Below are positions 1-8,635 of a stretch of 64,000 nucleotides of DNA, piece after piece. Source of the stretch: Chryseobacterium vaccae (lineage in GTDB: Bacteria > Bacteroidota > Bacteroidia > Flavobacteriales > Weeksellaceae). The stretch is taken from positions 310,001 to 374,000 of the forward strand of contig NZ_VSWH01000001.1 in assembly GCF_009602705.1 (NCBI RefSeq), read 5' to 3'. Both the position numbers and the translations under genes were made by a program. Under the pieces are notes generated by a model. That model was not told the DNA's origin. It worked only from the letters and a program-made list of their open reading frames with translations, and did not search any database. Each line of letters begins with the position of its first letter. Positions within the stretch are counted from its first letter, which is position 1.

Positions 1-1
1 C

Positions 2-130
2 ATAGGAGCACCTTCAAGTCTTGCTTTGGATCTGGCGAAAGAATTTGATATGACTTTATTGGGATTCCTTCGGGACAATCGGTTTAATATATATAACCAA
101 AGCCGTTTTCTTGAGATTATTATGAAATAG
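2..130 (+). CDS. fdhD: Formate dehydrogenase accessory sulfurtransferase FdhD, C-terminal end (partial)
   Basis: The window opens inside this gene; only the last 42 codons are present. The readable tail contains GAPSSLALDLA followed by TLLGFLRDNRFNIY, which matches the conserved FdhD C-terminus. Members of the family transfer sulfur from a cysteine desulfurase to the molybdenum cofactor of formate dehydrogenase-type enzymes. That fits the FdhF/YdeP-type oxidoreductase starting about 500 bases downstream on the same strand. The start and the CxxC active-site region lie outside the window, so integrity cannot be judged. Confidence 0.88.
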   Translation: MGAPSSLALDLAKEFDMTLLGFLRDNRFNIYNQSRFLEIIMK

Positions 131-156
131 TAAGCAGGAATATCTAAATAAAAACA

Positions 157-174
157 TTCGTGCATCCGTGGCAA
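157..174. repeat. Short dispersed intergenic motif (copy 1)
   Basis: A 17-base string, TCGTGCATCCGTGGCAA, lies in the 125-base gap between fdhD and the next gene. It recurs exactly at 27565-27581, in another long intergenic gap. I see no gene in this gap. The motif probably belongs to the family of short repeats that fills the longer gaps of this window. Confidence 0.5.
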
Positions 175-255
175 AAAAATAAAAATATTGATATAAAAGC
201 AGGCAGTGTTACACTAGAAAAATGAACATCAGCAGCCATCTAAATAAGTAGACCA

Positions 256-606
256 ATGAAAATAAGAATAAAAGACAACTCAATCCGCTTACGCCTTACC
301 CAGTCGGAAGTTTCAGAATTAGGAAAAAACGGAATTGTTTCCAGCGTGACTCAATTCGTAGACAGGCCATTTATTTATGAAATTAAGAAAACGGATGATG
401 ATGAACTTTCCGCAGTCTTCACTGAAAACAGAATAGTCATGAAAATACCTGAAACCATGATTGAAGAACTGGTTTCTACAGACAAGGTAGGCTTTGACGG
501 ACAGACAGGTCTTGTAAAACTACTGGTAGAAAAAGACTTTGTATGTATAGATAATACCCTGGAAGACCAGAGTGATAATTATCCGAACCCCAATCTTACC
601 TGTTGA
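256..606 (+). CDS. Conserved small protein linked to the FdhF/YdeP oxidoreductase
   Basis: A 116-residue soluble protein with no signal peptide or membrane segment. It begins MKIRIKDNSIRLRLTQSEV and has an acidic end with a YPNP motif and a terminal Cys. It lies between fdhD and the molybdopterin oxidoreductase, with a 22-base gap to the latter, so the three probably form one transcript. From memory, similar short proteins of unknown function sit beside formate dehydrogenase-type genes in Bacteroidota. A role in maturation or assembly of the downstream enzyme is an inference from position; I recognise no catalytic motif. Confidence 0.75.
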   Translation: MKIRIKDNSIRLRLTQSEVSELGKNGIVSSVTQFVDRPFIYEIKKTDDDELSAVFTENRIVMKIPETMIEELVSTDKVGFDGQTGLVKLLVEKDFVCIDNTLEDQSDNYPNPNLTC

Positions 607-628
607 TCCCATTACAAAATAAAAAGCT

Positions 629-3025
629 ATGGAAGATAATAACAAAAAGAAAGAAATAGAAGAAAGTATCCGCAAAGAACCTGATGCAGAGAATCCCTAT
701 ACTTTACTTGATCTTAAGCTTACCCACGTTGAGAAAGCCGCTGCAGGAATACCTGCTGTGATGGCTGCTTTTAGTGATTTATTTGAAGAAAAAGCTCCTG
801 TTCGGGGAATGAGAGCCTTATTTAAAATGAACCAGATGGGTGGTTTCGACTGTCCCAGCTGTGCATGGCCGGATCCTGATGATGAACGTTCTGTTTTAGG
901 TGAATACTGTGAAAACGGAGCAAAAGCATTGGCCGAGGAAGCAACTACGAAAAGAGTGACACCCGAGTTTTTTAAGCAGAATTCAGTATATGATCTTGCC
1001 AAATTGGATGATTATCAGATCGGAAAAATGGGAAGACTTACAGATCCAATGTATCTGCCGGAAGGAGCTACTCATTATCAGCCTATCAGTTGGGAGAATG
1101 CCTTTAAAAAAATAGCAGAACACTTCAACGCACTGGAATCTCCGGACGAAGCCGCTTTTTACACTTCCGGAAGAACAAGTAATGAAGCTTCTTTTGTTTA
1201 CCAGCTGTTTGCCAAAGAATTCGGAACCAACAATATGCCGGACTGTTCCAATATGTGTCACGAAACCTCCGGATCAGCATTGCGCCCCACCATTGGAATT
1301 GGTAAAGGAACCGTGACACTGGAAGACTTTTATGAAGCAGAAGTCATTGTAATCATCGGGCAAAATCCCGGAACCAATGCTCCGAGGATGATGAGTGCAC
1401 TGGCCAAAGGGAAAAAAAACGGAGCTAAGATTATTGCCATTAATCCTCTTCCTGAAGCAGGTCTGATGGGCTTTATCAATCCACAGAGTGTTAAAGATAT
1501 TCTGAAAGGCGGTGTTCAGCTTGCCGATCTGTATCTTCCTGTAAAAATCAATGGGGATATGGCTTTATTAAAAGCACTTGAACTTTTATTGATTGAATTT
1601 GAAAAGAAAAACCCGGGCACTGTATTCGATAAAGACTTTATCAAAGAGAAAACAGTAGGATACGATGATTTTATAAAGCAGTTTGATCATTACAACCTGG
1701 ATGAGCTGGCTGTCCTTTCAGGAGTTTCTAAAGAAGGATTGTATGAAGTAGCAGAAGCGATCGCCACTAAAAAAAGGATTATTTTCAGTTGGGGAATGGG
1801 ATTGACCCAGCAGCCTAACGGAGTTGATATGATTCGTGAGATCCTTAATATTCTTCTGCTGAAAGGAAGCATAGGAAAGCCGGGAGCCGGAGTATGTCCT
1901 GTCCGGGGTCACAGCAATGTGCAGGGAAACAGAACCATGATGATTGATGAAAAGCCTACTGATGAACAGCTGGACAGACTTGAAAACTTTTATGGCTTTA
2001 AAGTACCCCGTAAGCATGGCTATGATGTTGTTCGCGCCATAAAGGCCATTCATGAGGAGAAAATAAAAGTGATGTTCTGTATGGGAGGAAATTTTATATC
2101 CGCAACACCGGATACTACCTTTACGGCCAATGCGCTGCGGAAGCTTAATTTACTTGTATCAGTTTCCACCAAACTAAACCGCGGGCATCTGGTCCACGGG
2201 AAAGAAGCGCTTATCCTGCCAACATACGGGCGAAGCGACAAAGATATTGTAAATGGTGAAATACAGATTGTCTCCACAGAAAATTCAATGGGAGTTGTTC
2301 AGGATTCAAAAGGAATGCTGGATCCGGTATCTGATAACCTGGTGAATGAGACCCAGATTGTCTGCCGTATGGCCATGGCTACTTTGGGAGAAAGGTCTGT
2401 GATCAACTGGCAACGTTATCATGACAGTTATGATGCTGTGCGGGATGATATTGAACATTGTATTCCCGGATTTGAAGATTATAATGTCCGTGTCCGCCAA
2501 AAAGGAGGCTTTTACCTTCCGAATGCAGCCCGCGACAAGCAGTACTTTTCTAAAGAACTTGGAGGACGGGCTCCCTTCACTTTAACAGACATTCCGGACA
2601 ATACCCTTGCTCCGGATGAATATATGATGGCCACCACACGTACCCATGATCAGTTCAATACAACCATTTACGGACTGGATGACCGATACCGTGGAATTAA
2701 GAACGAACGCCGGGTGGTTTTTATGAATCAGAATGATATTGACAAAGCCGGATTTAAAGCCGGTGATAAAGTAGATCTTTATAATTATGATGATGGTATA
2801 GAAAGAGTGGCTCCGCTATTTATTATTGTTTCCTACCAGATTCCTGAAAAAAATACTGTAACCTATTTTCCGGAAACCAATGTGCTGGTATCTGTAAACA
2901 ACGTAGTGAAAGAGAGTAATATGCCGGCTTCCAAATATGTTAAAATTAAAATTAAAAAACACGATCCCGAAGTTTATAAAAAGGTAGATGAAATGCTTTA
3001 TAAAGGAGCTGTTCAAAGACCTTAA
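629..3025 (+). CDS. FdhF/YdeP-family molybdopterin oxidoreductase
   Basis: A 798-residue protein of the bis-MGD molybdopterin oxidoreductase superfamily, closest by eye to the FdhF/YdeP group. An N-terminal Cys pair, C75 and C78 in DCPSCAWPDPDD, is followed by a YCENGAKA segment. C210 in MCHETSG sits where formate dehydrogenases carry the Mo-binding Sec or Cys. A central region binds cofactor (IIGQNPGTNAPRM), and a C-terminal dihydropteridine-binding domain contains TRTHDQFNTTIYG. The N-terminal cysteines look too few for a classical four-Cys iron-sulfur motif, as in other YdeP-like proteins. There is no Tat signal, so it should be cytoplasmic. Substrate unknown; formate oxidation is not assured. 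Neighbouring fdhD and the facing molybdenum cofactor operon agree with the call. Confidence 0.88.
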   Translation: MEDNNKKKEIEESIRKEPDAENPYTLLDLKLTHVEKAAAGIPAVMAAFSDLFEEKAPVRGMRALFKMNQMGGFDCPSCAWPDPDDERSVLGEYCENGAKALAEEATTKRVTPEFFKQNSVYDLAKLDDYQIGKMGRLTDPMYLPEGATHYQPISWENAFKKIAEHFNALESPDEAAFYTSGRTSNEASFVYQLFAKEFGTNNMPDCSNMCHETSGSALRPTIGIGKGTVTLEDFYEAEVIVIIGQNPGTNAPRMMSALAKGKKNGAKIIAINPLPEAGLMGFINPQSVKDILKGGVQLADLYLPVKINGDMALLKALELLLIEFEKKNPGTVFDKDFIKEKTVGYDDFIKQFDHYNLDELAVLSGVSKEGLYEVAEAIATKKRIIFSWGMGLTQQPNGVDMIREILNILLLKGSIGKPGAGVCPVRGHSNVQGNRTMMIDEKPTDEQLDRLENFYGFKVPRKHGYDVVRAIKAIHEEKIKVMFCMGGNFISATPDTTFTANALRKLNLLVSVSTKLNRGHLVHGKEALILPTYGRSDKDIVNGEIQIVSTENSMGVVQDSKGMLDPVSDNLVNETQIVCRMAMATLGERSVINWQRYHDSYDAVRDDIEHCIPGFEDYNVRVRQKGGFYLPNAARDKQYFSKELGGRAPFTLTDIPDNTLAPDEYMMATTRTHDQFNTTIYGLDDRYRGIKNERRVVFMNQNDIDKAGFKAGDKVDLYNYDDGIERVAPLFIIVSYQIPEKNTVTYFPETNVLVSVNNVVKESNMPASKYVKIKIKKHDPEVYKKVDEMLYKGAVQRP

Positions 3026-3046
3026 CCGGATAAAAAAACGATATCA

Positions 3047-3532
3047 ATGAGAAAGATTATATTGTTATTCCTGTTTTTAATCTCAGGAGGTATTTGGGCT
3101 CAGTCTCAGTTTACATTAAAGGTTGGGGGAGAGGTAAAACAGTTTCTGGAGCTCTCTTTATCAGAACTTTCAAAAATGCCGCGAAAAGAGGCTTCATTAA
3201 AAGATAAAGAAGGTAAAACCCATATTTATTCCGGAGTGGTACTTCAGGATATTCTTTTAAAGGCAGGAGTTCCTTCTGGTAAAGAACTGCATGGTGAGAA
3301 TCTGTCAAAATATGTATTGGTAAAATGTACCGATGGATATCAGGTTCTGTTTTCACTGGCTGAACTGGATTCCTCCATAGCAGATAAGAATGTCATTATT
3401 GCAGATATGGTGGATGGAAAAGCATTGCCGGAGTCAAAAGGCCCGCTCCGTATCATTGCTGAAGGAGAAAAAAAGCCTGCCCGAAGTTCTTATCAGGTGG
3501 AATCTTTGATTATAGGACATATTACAGATTAA
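3047..3532 (+). CDS. Exported molybdopterin-binding (SUOX-fold) domain protein
   Basis: A 161-residue protein with a clear Sec signal peptide (MRKIILLFLFLISGGIWAQ). The rest resembles a stand-alone sulfite-oxidase-type molybdopterin-binding domain: YSGVVLQDILLKAGV, a central VLVKCTDGYQVLFSLAEL and PLRIIAEGEKKPARS. A single Cys (in KCTDGY) could be the Mo-ligand position, but family members this short often lack catalysis. It starts 21 bases after the oxidoreductase stop, so it is probably the last gene of that operon, and a strong terminator follows. It could be a periplasmic partner or a cofactor-free binding module. The function is not known. Confidence 0.75.
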   Translation: MRKIILLFLFLISGGIWAQSQFTLKVGGEVKQFLELSLSELSKMPRKEASLKDKEGKTHIYSGVVLQDILLKAGVPSGKELHGENLSKYVLVKCTDGYQVLFSLAELDSSIADKNVIIADMVDGKALPESKGPLRIIAEGEKKPARSSYQVESLIIGHITD

Positions 3533-3540
3533 ATATACGG

Positions 3541-3572
3541 CAAAGAGCATTGGGTAAAATGCTCTTTGTTTA
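3541..3572 (+). terminator. Rho-independent terminator of the molybdo-enzyme operon
   Basis: An 11-bp perfect stem (CAAAGAGCATT with AATGCTCTTTG, loop GGGTAA) followed by a T-rich stretch. It starts 8 bases after the stop of the SUOX-fold gene. Confidence 0.85.
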
Positions 3573-3656
3573 TAATAGCACATAAGGTCAGTAATACAAA
3601 GCTTTGTTTATTAAGGTCATTTGAATTTACAATGGCTTTTAATATTTATAACCAGA

Positions 3657-3731
3657 AGTAACCTGCAGACTCCTTTCTTCCAATCTCCAATCTTTAATAT
3701 GTGTCTCCTTAACCAAAACTAGGTTATTTAG
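3657..3731. repeat. Dispersed 3'-end repeat overlapping the moeB stop (copy 1)
   Basis: About 75 bases (CTCC-TTCTTCC, TCTTCCAA-like, CTCCTTAACC blocks ending in GGTTATTTAGA) resemble 48417-48495. In both places the repeat ends inside the last codons and stop of a minus-strand gene: moeB here, mnmD there. The gap 3573-3656 shows nothing else. Confidence 0.6.
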
Positions 3732-4764
3732 AATCACTTAGTTTGTCGATTCCATCTTTCAAAGAAAATACCTCCGCCTGAGGAAAAGCTTTTTTGATGA
3801 TTCCAGCTGCAGAAGCACTCCGTTTCCCGGTTGCGCAATAGCAAACAATAGCAACCAAATGATCGATTAAACTCAGCTTGTTTTCCAGATCATCCAACGG
3901 AATATTCTTCCCGCCGATATGGAAATTCTGATGTTCCAGCTCTGTCCGGACATCTATCAGCTCATACCTGTTATTCTGTAATTCTTCAAAAGTAATTGAA
4001 GCAATGGTTGGAGTAAGAGTGGTAATCTGAGTTGAGGTTTTTCGCAGCTTAATGGTTTGGGTTTTTCCGCTCATCACGTTGATCATCCATAATTTTCCGG
4101 CTAAAATATCTTCTGATCGGGTTAAGTATTTTATCGCTTCGTTGGCCTGCATACAACCTACTATTCCAGCCAGTGTGGGAATAACTCCGCCTTCCCTGCA
4201 GTTAGGAACCTGTGATTCTTCTACATGAGGGAAAACATCCCGGTAATTGGGGGAATAACTGCCGTCTTTCTGCAGAACATTCCAGAGGCTTACCTGTCCT
4301 TCATGCTGATAAATAGCGCCATATACCAACGGTTTTCCTGACAGGACACAGGCGTCGTTCAGCAGGTATTTGGTCTCGAAATTATCGGTTCCTTCAATAA
4401 TCAGATCAAAGTCTGAAATCAGATCCATTACATTATCGGAAGTAACTCTCAAACGATAAGGAACCACCGAAACAGAAGGGTTCTGCTGCTGCAGTCTTTT
4501 GGCAGCAATATCTACTTTAAATGATCCTATATCATCAGGGGTATATAAAATCTGGCGGTGAAGGTTACTCAGAGAAACAATATCATCATCCACAATACCG
4601 ATAGTTCCTATGCCGGATGACGCTAGATATTGTGAAGACGGGCAGCCAAGACCACCCATACCCACGATCAGTACTTTGGAATTTTTAAGCAGTTCCTGGG
4701 AAGAAAGGCCAAATCCGGGTAAAACGATCTGGCATTGATAACGTTCAAATGGATCTCCACTCAT
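3724..4764 (-). CDS. moeB: MoeB/ThiF-type adenylyltransferase with C-terminal rhodanese domain
   Basis: A 346-residue two-domain protein. Residues about 1-240 are an E1-like adenylyltransferase with the nucleotide-binding GMGGLGCPSSQYLASSG, the IGIVDDDIVSLSNLHRQ loop and the EGTDNFETKYLLND segment. Residues about 255-346 are a rhodanese domain with the putative persulfide Cys in VCYCATGKRS. Such fusions adenylate the MoaD C-terminus and can deliver the sulfur for molybdopterin synthase. The zinc-binding CxxC pairs of E. coli MoeB are not evident (only one Cys in NCREGGV). It is the last gene of the moaA-moeA-moaC-mobA-moeB unit, 67 bases after mobA. A thiamine (ThiF) role is less likely given the neighbours. 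Confidence 0.88.
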   Translation of the reverse strand: MSGDPFERYQCQIVLPGFGLSSQELLKNSKVLIVGMGGLGCPSSQYLASSGIGTIGIVDDDIVSLSNLHRQILYTPDDIGSFKVDIAAKRLQQQNPSVSVVPYRLRVTSDNVMDLISDFDLIIEGTDNFETKYLLNDACVLSGKPLVYGAIYQHEGQVSLWNVLQKDGSYSPNYRDVFPHVEESQVPNCREGGVIPTLAGIVGCMQANEAIKYLTRSEDILAGKLWMINVMSGKTQTIKLRKTSTQITTLTPTIASITFEELQNNRYELIDVRTELEHQNFHIGGKNIPLDDLENKLSLIDHLVAIVCYCATGKRSASAAGIIKKAFPQAEVFSLKDGIDKLSDSK

Positions 4765-4831
4765 AATGATTTCTTTTTTGCTGCTGATCCATAAATACTT
4801 TTATTAATGCATTAGTGGCAGCTATTAATCT

Positions 4832-5446
4832 CTATTTTTTCAGAATACCCTGAGCCCTTTCAGCGTCTTCAGGGGTGTTCACATTCATTAAAGCATCCGG
4901 ATTCTGAGGTTTCAGAATAAGAGTGTCACTATTGATGAGTACTTTTCTCGGGCATGTATTTCCGATCCCTAAAAAATTCAGCAAAAGAGGGTAGCTTTTT
5001 GGCTCCCAGATGGTAATCAGGGGTTCCGGCAGGCCATCAAAAGGACTTTCATAAGTGGTGGCTGCTTTTGTACTATCCCGTGATTCGATCAGAAACTCCA
5101 GTGATTTTTTATCCAGTAAGGGCAGGTCACAGGCAACAACGAGCCAGGCTTTATCCCTTTGGGAACGGAGTGCAGAAAGAATTCCTCCAAACGGACCCAT
5201 ATTCAGGAAGGTATCTGTAAGAGCATGATAATCCGGATTAAAATCTTCCAGCTGATCCTGTCTGCAGGAAATAAAAACTTCCTCACAGAAGGGAGCCAGT
5301 AAATCCGCAGCAAAATAGCGCTGTTCCTTTCCGTGCCATTTCAGTAAATCTTTTGGAGTACCCATTCTCCTGCTTTTTCCCCCAGCCAGAACAAGACCAT
5401 TGAGGGAAGGAATGGTATTATTCTCTTCTGAAATCATTTTTTCCAC
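4832..5446 (-). CDS. mobA: Molybdenum cofactor guanylyltransferase MobA
   Basis: A 204-residue nucleotidyltransferase carrying the signature LAGGKSRRMGTPKDLL near residue 20 and the metal-binding VVACDLPLLDK around residue 100. MobA attaches GMP to molybdopterin to make the MGD cofactor, which the bis-MGD oxidoreductase at 629-3025 needs. Its start overlaps the end of moaC by 29 bases, a typical translational-coupling arrangement. A second ATG three codons in would shorten the overlap. Length is normal for the family. Confidence 0.92.
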   Translation of the reverse strand: MEKMISEENNTIPSLNGLVLAGGKSRRMGTPKDLLKWHGKEQRYFAADLLAPFCEEVFISCRQDQLEDFNPDYHALTDTFLNMGPFGGILSALRSQRDKAWLVVACDLPLLDKKSLEFLIESRDSTKAATTYESPFDGLPEPLITIWEPKSYPLLLNFLGIGNTCPRKVLINSDTLILKPQNPDALMNVNTPEDAERAQGILKK

Positions 5447-5894
5447 CGGATTTTTCTATTAATTTAATTTCTTTAATAACAATATCATGGCTCAGGGCTT
5501 TACACATATCATAGATGGTTAAGGCGGCTACAGAGGCTCCTGTAAGAGCTTCCATTTCTATCCCTGTTTTGGCTTCAACTTCCGCAGTGCAGTAAATTTC
5601 AATCTCATTTTTATCATTTACTTCAATGTCTACTTCACAGTTTTCAAGGCCTATCGGATGGCAGAGCGGGATGAGCTCGCCTGTTTTTTTTGCAGCCATT
5701 ATCCCTGCGATAATAGCGGTCTGAAAAACGGACCCTTTTGGGGTTTTAAAATCACCTTCTTTCAGCTTTTGAAGAATGTTTTCAGGAACTTCAATTGTTG
5801 CTTTGGCCATAGCTTTCCTGTGGGTAATCTGTTTTGTGCTTACATTCACAATTTTGGGCTGCAGCTTTTTATTAAGATGTGAAAAATCTGTCAT
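5418..5894 (-). CDS. moaC: Cyclic pyranopterin monophosphate synthase MoaC
   Basis: 158 residues from the start MTDFSHLN. The family hallmarks are present: LCHPIGLENCEVDIEV and KTGIEMEALTGASVAALTIYDMCK. MoaC makes cyclic pyranopterin monophosphate from the MoaA product. The frame stays open 14 codons further upstream, but that would run into moeA. The ATG at 5894, seven bases after the moeA stop, gives the usual family N-terminus, so I chose it. Second step of the pathway encoded by this operon. Confidence 0.93.
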   Translation of the reverse strand: MTDFSHLNKKLQPKIVNVSTKQITHRKAMAKATIEVPENILQKLKEGDFKTPKGSVFQTAIIAGIMAAKKTGELIPLCHPIGLENCEVDIEVNDKNEIEIYCTAEVEAKTGIEMEALTGASVAALTIYDMCKALSHDIVIKEIKLIEKSGGKNDFRRE

Positions 5895-5901
5895 ACGTTT
5901 T

Positions 5902-7104
5902 TTAAGAATTATATTTCCATATTTTATAAACTTCATCCTTTCTGAAAGAGTTCTGTTCCAGAGGCAGCTCTATAAAAGCTTCCGTATCCGCGAGATGGGA
6001 AAAATCTCCTGAGCCATTGGTGTCTACAATTTCGGCAGTTAACATCCCTTCTGAATTCACATGAAGTTTTACCTGTGCAAAATACTGAAGAGAAGGTAGA
6101 AAATCAATATCATTTTGTAAAACCGCGTACTGAAATGCCGGATCTTGTATTTCCAGGGATTTTCGCAGCCACGGAATAAAATAACGGTGCAGGCACATGA
6201 AAACCGACACAGGATTTCCCGGAAATGCAAAAACAAGCTTTTGATTTCTGCTTTTTCCAAACCAAAATGGCTTTCCCGGTCTCTGCTTTATTTTATGAAA
6301 GAGCTTCTCAACGCCCAGTTCTTCGCATACCTGGGGTAAATAATCAAATTTTCCCATAGAAACACCGCCGCTCATCAGAAGTATATCATATTCCTCAATA
6401 CAGCGTGAAAGTTCTTTTTTTATCTCCTCGTAATCATCATTAAGATGAAGCATATCTGCCTGAACGGTATATTTTTCAAGGACAGATTTTATGCTGATTC
6501 CGTTTGAACGTCTTAACTGGAACGCTTCAGGAACAGATTCAGGATTGATCATTTCGTCTCCCGTTGAAATAATCAGGATTTTGGGAAGTTTTTTTACAGA
6601 TAATGTGGTTTTTCCTACGGATGCAGCAATGCCGATGATAGCCGGAGTGATCACCTGATTGGCTTTAACCAGGATTTCTCCAGCTTTTTTATCCTTTCCT
6701 TTAAGGTGAATATTTTGGCCTTTTTTTATATCAATCTGAATCGTGGCGATTCCGTTATCAATGGAAATATCTTCATAGCGGATGACCGTATCTGCTGATT
6801 TATCCAGTGAAGCTCCCGTCATAATTTCAATACATTCATTGTCGGCAATAATGGAAACTGGAGGTTCTCCGGCAGGCTGTACTGCTTTAATGACAAACGA
6901 ACGGATGCCCTGCTCGTAAGAGCTGTAAGCTATTGCAATGCCATCAACGGTAGGTCGGTCAAAAGGCGGTAGATCGCGGTCAGCAGTGATCGCTTCGGCC
7001 AGGACTTTCCCCAATGCCAGATCATAAGGGATGGATTCCCTGCCAAAATCCTGAGCCTGGGAAAGTATAATATCTTCTGCCTGTTGTACGGTAATCATTT
7101 CCAT
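5902..7104 (-). CDS. moeA: Molybdopterin molybdenumtransferase MoeA
   Basis: A 400-residue protein with the MoeA layout: N-terminal region with LPPFDRPTVDGIAI (around residue 50), EIMTGASLDKSADTVIRYED, the MPT-binding core with ILIISTGDE and LMSGGVSMGKFDY, and FAFPGNPVSVFMC near residue 295. It inserts molybdate into adenylylated molybdopterin. It starts two bases after the moaA stop and its own stop is seven bases before moaC, so it is clearly cotranscribed. Confidence 0.93.
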   Translation of the reverse strand: MEMITVQQAEDIILSQAQDFGRESIPYDLALGKVLAEAITADRDLPPFDRPTVDGIAIAYSSYEQGIRSFVIKAVQPAGEPPVSIIADNECIEIMTGASLDKSADTVIRYEDISIDNGIATIQIDIKKGQNIHLKGKDKKAGEILVKANQVITPAIIGIAASVGKTTLSVKKLPKILIISTGDEMINPESVPEAFQLRRSNGISIKSVLEKYTVQADMLHLNDDYEEIKKELSRCIEEYDILLMSGGVSMGKFDYLPQVCEELGVEKLFHKIKQRPGKPFWFGKSRNQKLVFAFPGNPVSVFMCLHRYFIPWLRKSLEIQDPAFQYAVLQNDIDFLPSLQYFAQVKLHVNSEGMLTAEIVDTNGSGDFSHLADTEAFIELPLEQNSFRKDEVYKIWKYNS

Positions 7105-7106
7105 AG

Positions 7107-8093
7107 TTATCCTCCGATTGTAGCCATAGACTGATGAGTCTGTGAGGGGAGCAGGCTGAGTTTTTCAGCTTCCCATCCGTCTTTGGGTTTATTATTGATG
7201 GTGTTGATGATTCTGTTTTTCAGCTCATGATCTGTTTTTCCGGAACGCATTTCCTCTTTCAGATTGATACCGCCGCCTTCATACAGGCAGTTTCTTAACA
7301 CACCGGTAGGAGTGATGCGTATTCTGTTGCAGTCTCCGCAAAAAGAACGGGTGTAAGCCGCAATAATTCCTACATCTCCCATAAAACCAGGGATTGTATA
7401 GTTGTAAGATGTTGAACTTTTCGGATCCTCAATTTTTTCTATTTCAGGAAACTGACTTTTAATATGGTTATAAATGTGAGCATGATCCCATTTCAGGGAT
7501 ACTTCTGTGGTACTTCCGTTAAATGGCATTTCTTCTATAAAGCGGACATCCACAGGCAGATCTTTGGTAAGGGATACCAAGGGAATCAGATCTTCAATAT
7601 TCTGCCCCTCCATCACCACTGTGTTGATTTTAACTTTGATATGATGATTCAATAGGGCTTCCAATGTTTTCATAACCTTATCAAAGCTGTTCCGGCGGGT
7701 TATCCTGAAGAATCGCTCTTTATCCAGAGTATCAAGACTCAGATTGACCGATTGTATTCCGGCCGCTTTAAGCTGTGGAATATATTGTTCAGTAAGGAGG
7801 CCGTTGGTTGTCAGACTGAGGTTATTGAGGCCTTTTAAATTTGATATTTTTTCAATAAGACTGATGCAGTTCTTCCTTACAAAAGGTTCCCCTCCGGTTA
7901 TTCTGATCTTATCGACTCCCAATTTCGTAAAAACAGAGCAGATTCTCAGCATTTCTTCATCCGTCATCAGGTCTTTTTGTTTGATCCATGTAAGTCCGTT
8001 TTCCGGCATACAATAAGTACAGCGGAGATTACAGCGGTCCACAACGGCCAGCCTTAAATAGTTGATATGTCTTCCGAATTGATCTGTCAGCAT
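7107..8093 (-). CDS. moaA: GTP 3',8-cyclase MoaA
   Basis: A 328-residue radical SAM enzyme. The N-terminal cluster motif is CNLRCTYCMPE at about residues 22-32, ITGGEPFVRK follows, and the C-terminal second cluster motif is CGDCNRIRITPTGVLRNCL. The chain ends in Gly-Gly, as is usual in MoaA. It catalyses the first step of molybdenum cofactor synthesis from GTP. It is the first gene of the minus-strand operon, and a TATATTTG box lies 24 bases upstream of its start. No moaD or moaE is present in the window, so the molybdopterin synthase genes must be elsewhere. Confidence 0.95.
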   Translation of the reverse strand: MLTDQFGRHINYLRLAVVDRCNLRCTYCMPENGLTWIKQKDLMTDEEMLRICSVFTKLGVDKIRITGGEPFVRKNCISLIEKISNLKGLNNLSLTTNGLLTEQYIPQLKAAGIQSVNLSLDTLDKERFFRITRRNSFDKVMKTLEALLNHHIKVKINTVVMEGQNIEDLIPLVSLTKDLPVDVRFIEEMPFNGSTTEVSLKWDHAHIYNHIKSQFPEIEKIEDPKSSTSYNYTIPGFMGDVGIIAAYTRSFCGDCNRIRITPTGVLRNCLYEGGGINLKEEMRSGKTDHELKNRIINTINNKPKDGWEAEKLSLLPSQTHQSMATIGG

Positions 8094-8116
8094 TTTAAAA
8101 AGAAAGAGTGTTACTA

Positions 8117-8124
8117 CAAATATA
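8117..8124 (-). promoter_or_regulatory. Promoter -7 box (TATATTTG) of the moaA operon
   Basis: Reads TATATTTG on the minus strand, fitting the Bacteroidota TAnnTTTG consensus, 24 bases upstream of the moaA ATG. I saw no FNR-like or molybdate-responsive element that I could defend. Confidence 0.55.
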
Positions 8125-8635
8125 CTGATTGTTTTGGGTGGAATGGTTCAATTTTACACATAGAATTAAAGAGTATTTCTTTGGATGAACTATTTCATAT
8201 TTCTGAATGATCAGCAGCAGTTCCTCATAAACCATTATGATTTGTATAAGCGATTAAATGATGATAACCAGTTCTGTAAGCGTATTCATTGCTATTTCCT
8301 TCTGGAATACAGGAAACAATACCTACACAATTCCTGATACCGATGTGATAGAATACAGCACCAATATTTCAAACAGTCCCAACGGAGACGGAACCTCCAA
8401 AATGAAGGAAAAAACAAAATGAGTGTTTTAAATGCGGTGAGAAATAAACTTATCCATCGAATTATGGCTGTTATCAAAAGAAATGAACCGTTTTTACCAA
8501 AAGACAAATTTTTATCAAATAAGAATAATTTTACTTGCATATTAACATAGAAATCTTTGCGTTTCCCAACTCTTCTTATGAAAGGAGCAAAAAAAATCCC
8601 GGCTAAAACCAGGATGTTATAATGAATTTATGTTT
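8125..8635. other. Intergenic region with doubtful small ORFs
   Basis: A 510-base gap between the moaA promoter and the DUF4249 gene. On + there is a 54-codon ORF (8258-8422, ending in SPNGDGTSKMKEKTK) with protein-like composition but no recognisable domain or good start context. On - an 82-codon ORF (8292-8540) covers the same DNA and is rich in Leu, Phe and Trp, typical of a shadow frame. It could be the tail of a decayed gene. I do not call either as a gene. Confidence 0.4.

Noticed and set aside
8292..8540. 82-codon minus-strand ORF in the gap after moaA
   Set aside because: Composition rich in Leu, Phe and Trp with no domain; it overlaps a more protein-like small ORF on the other strand, and neither has support.
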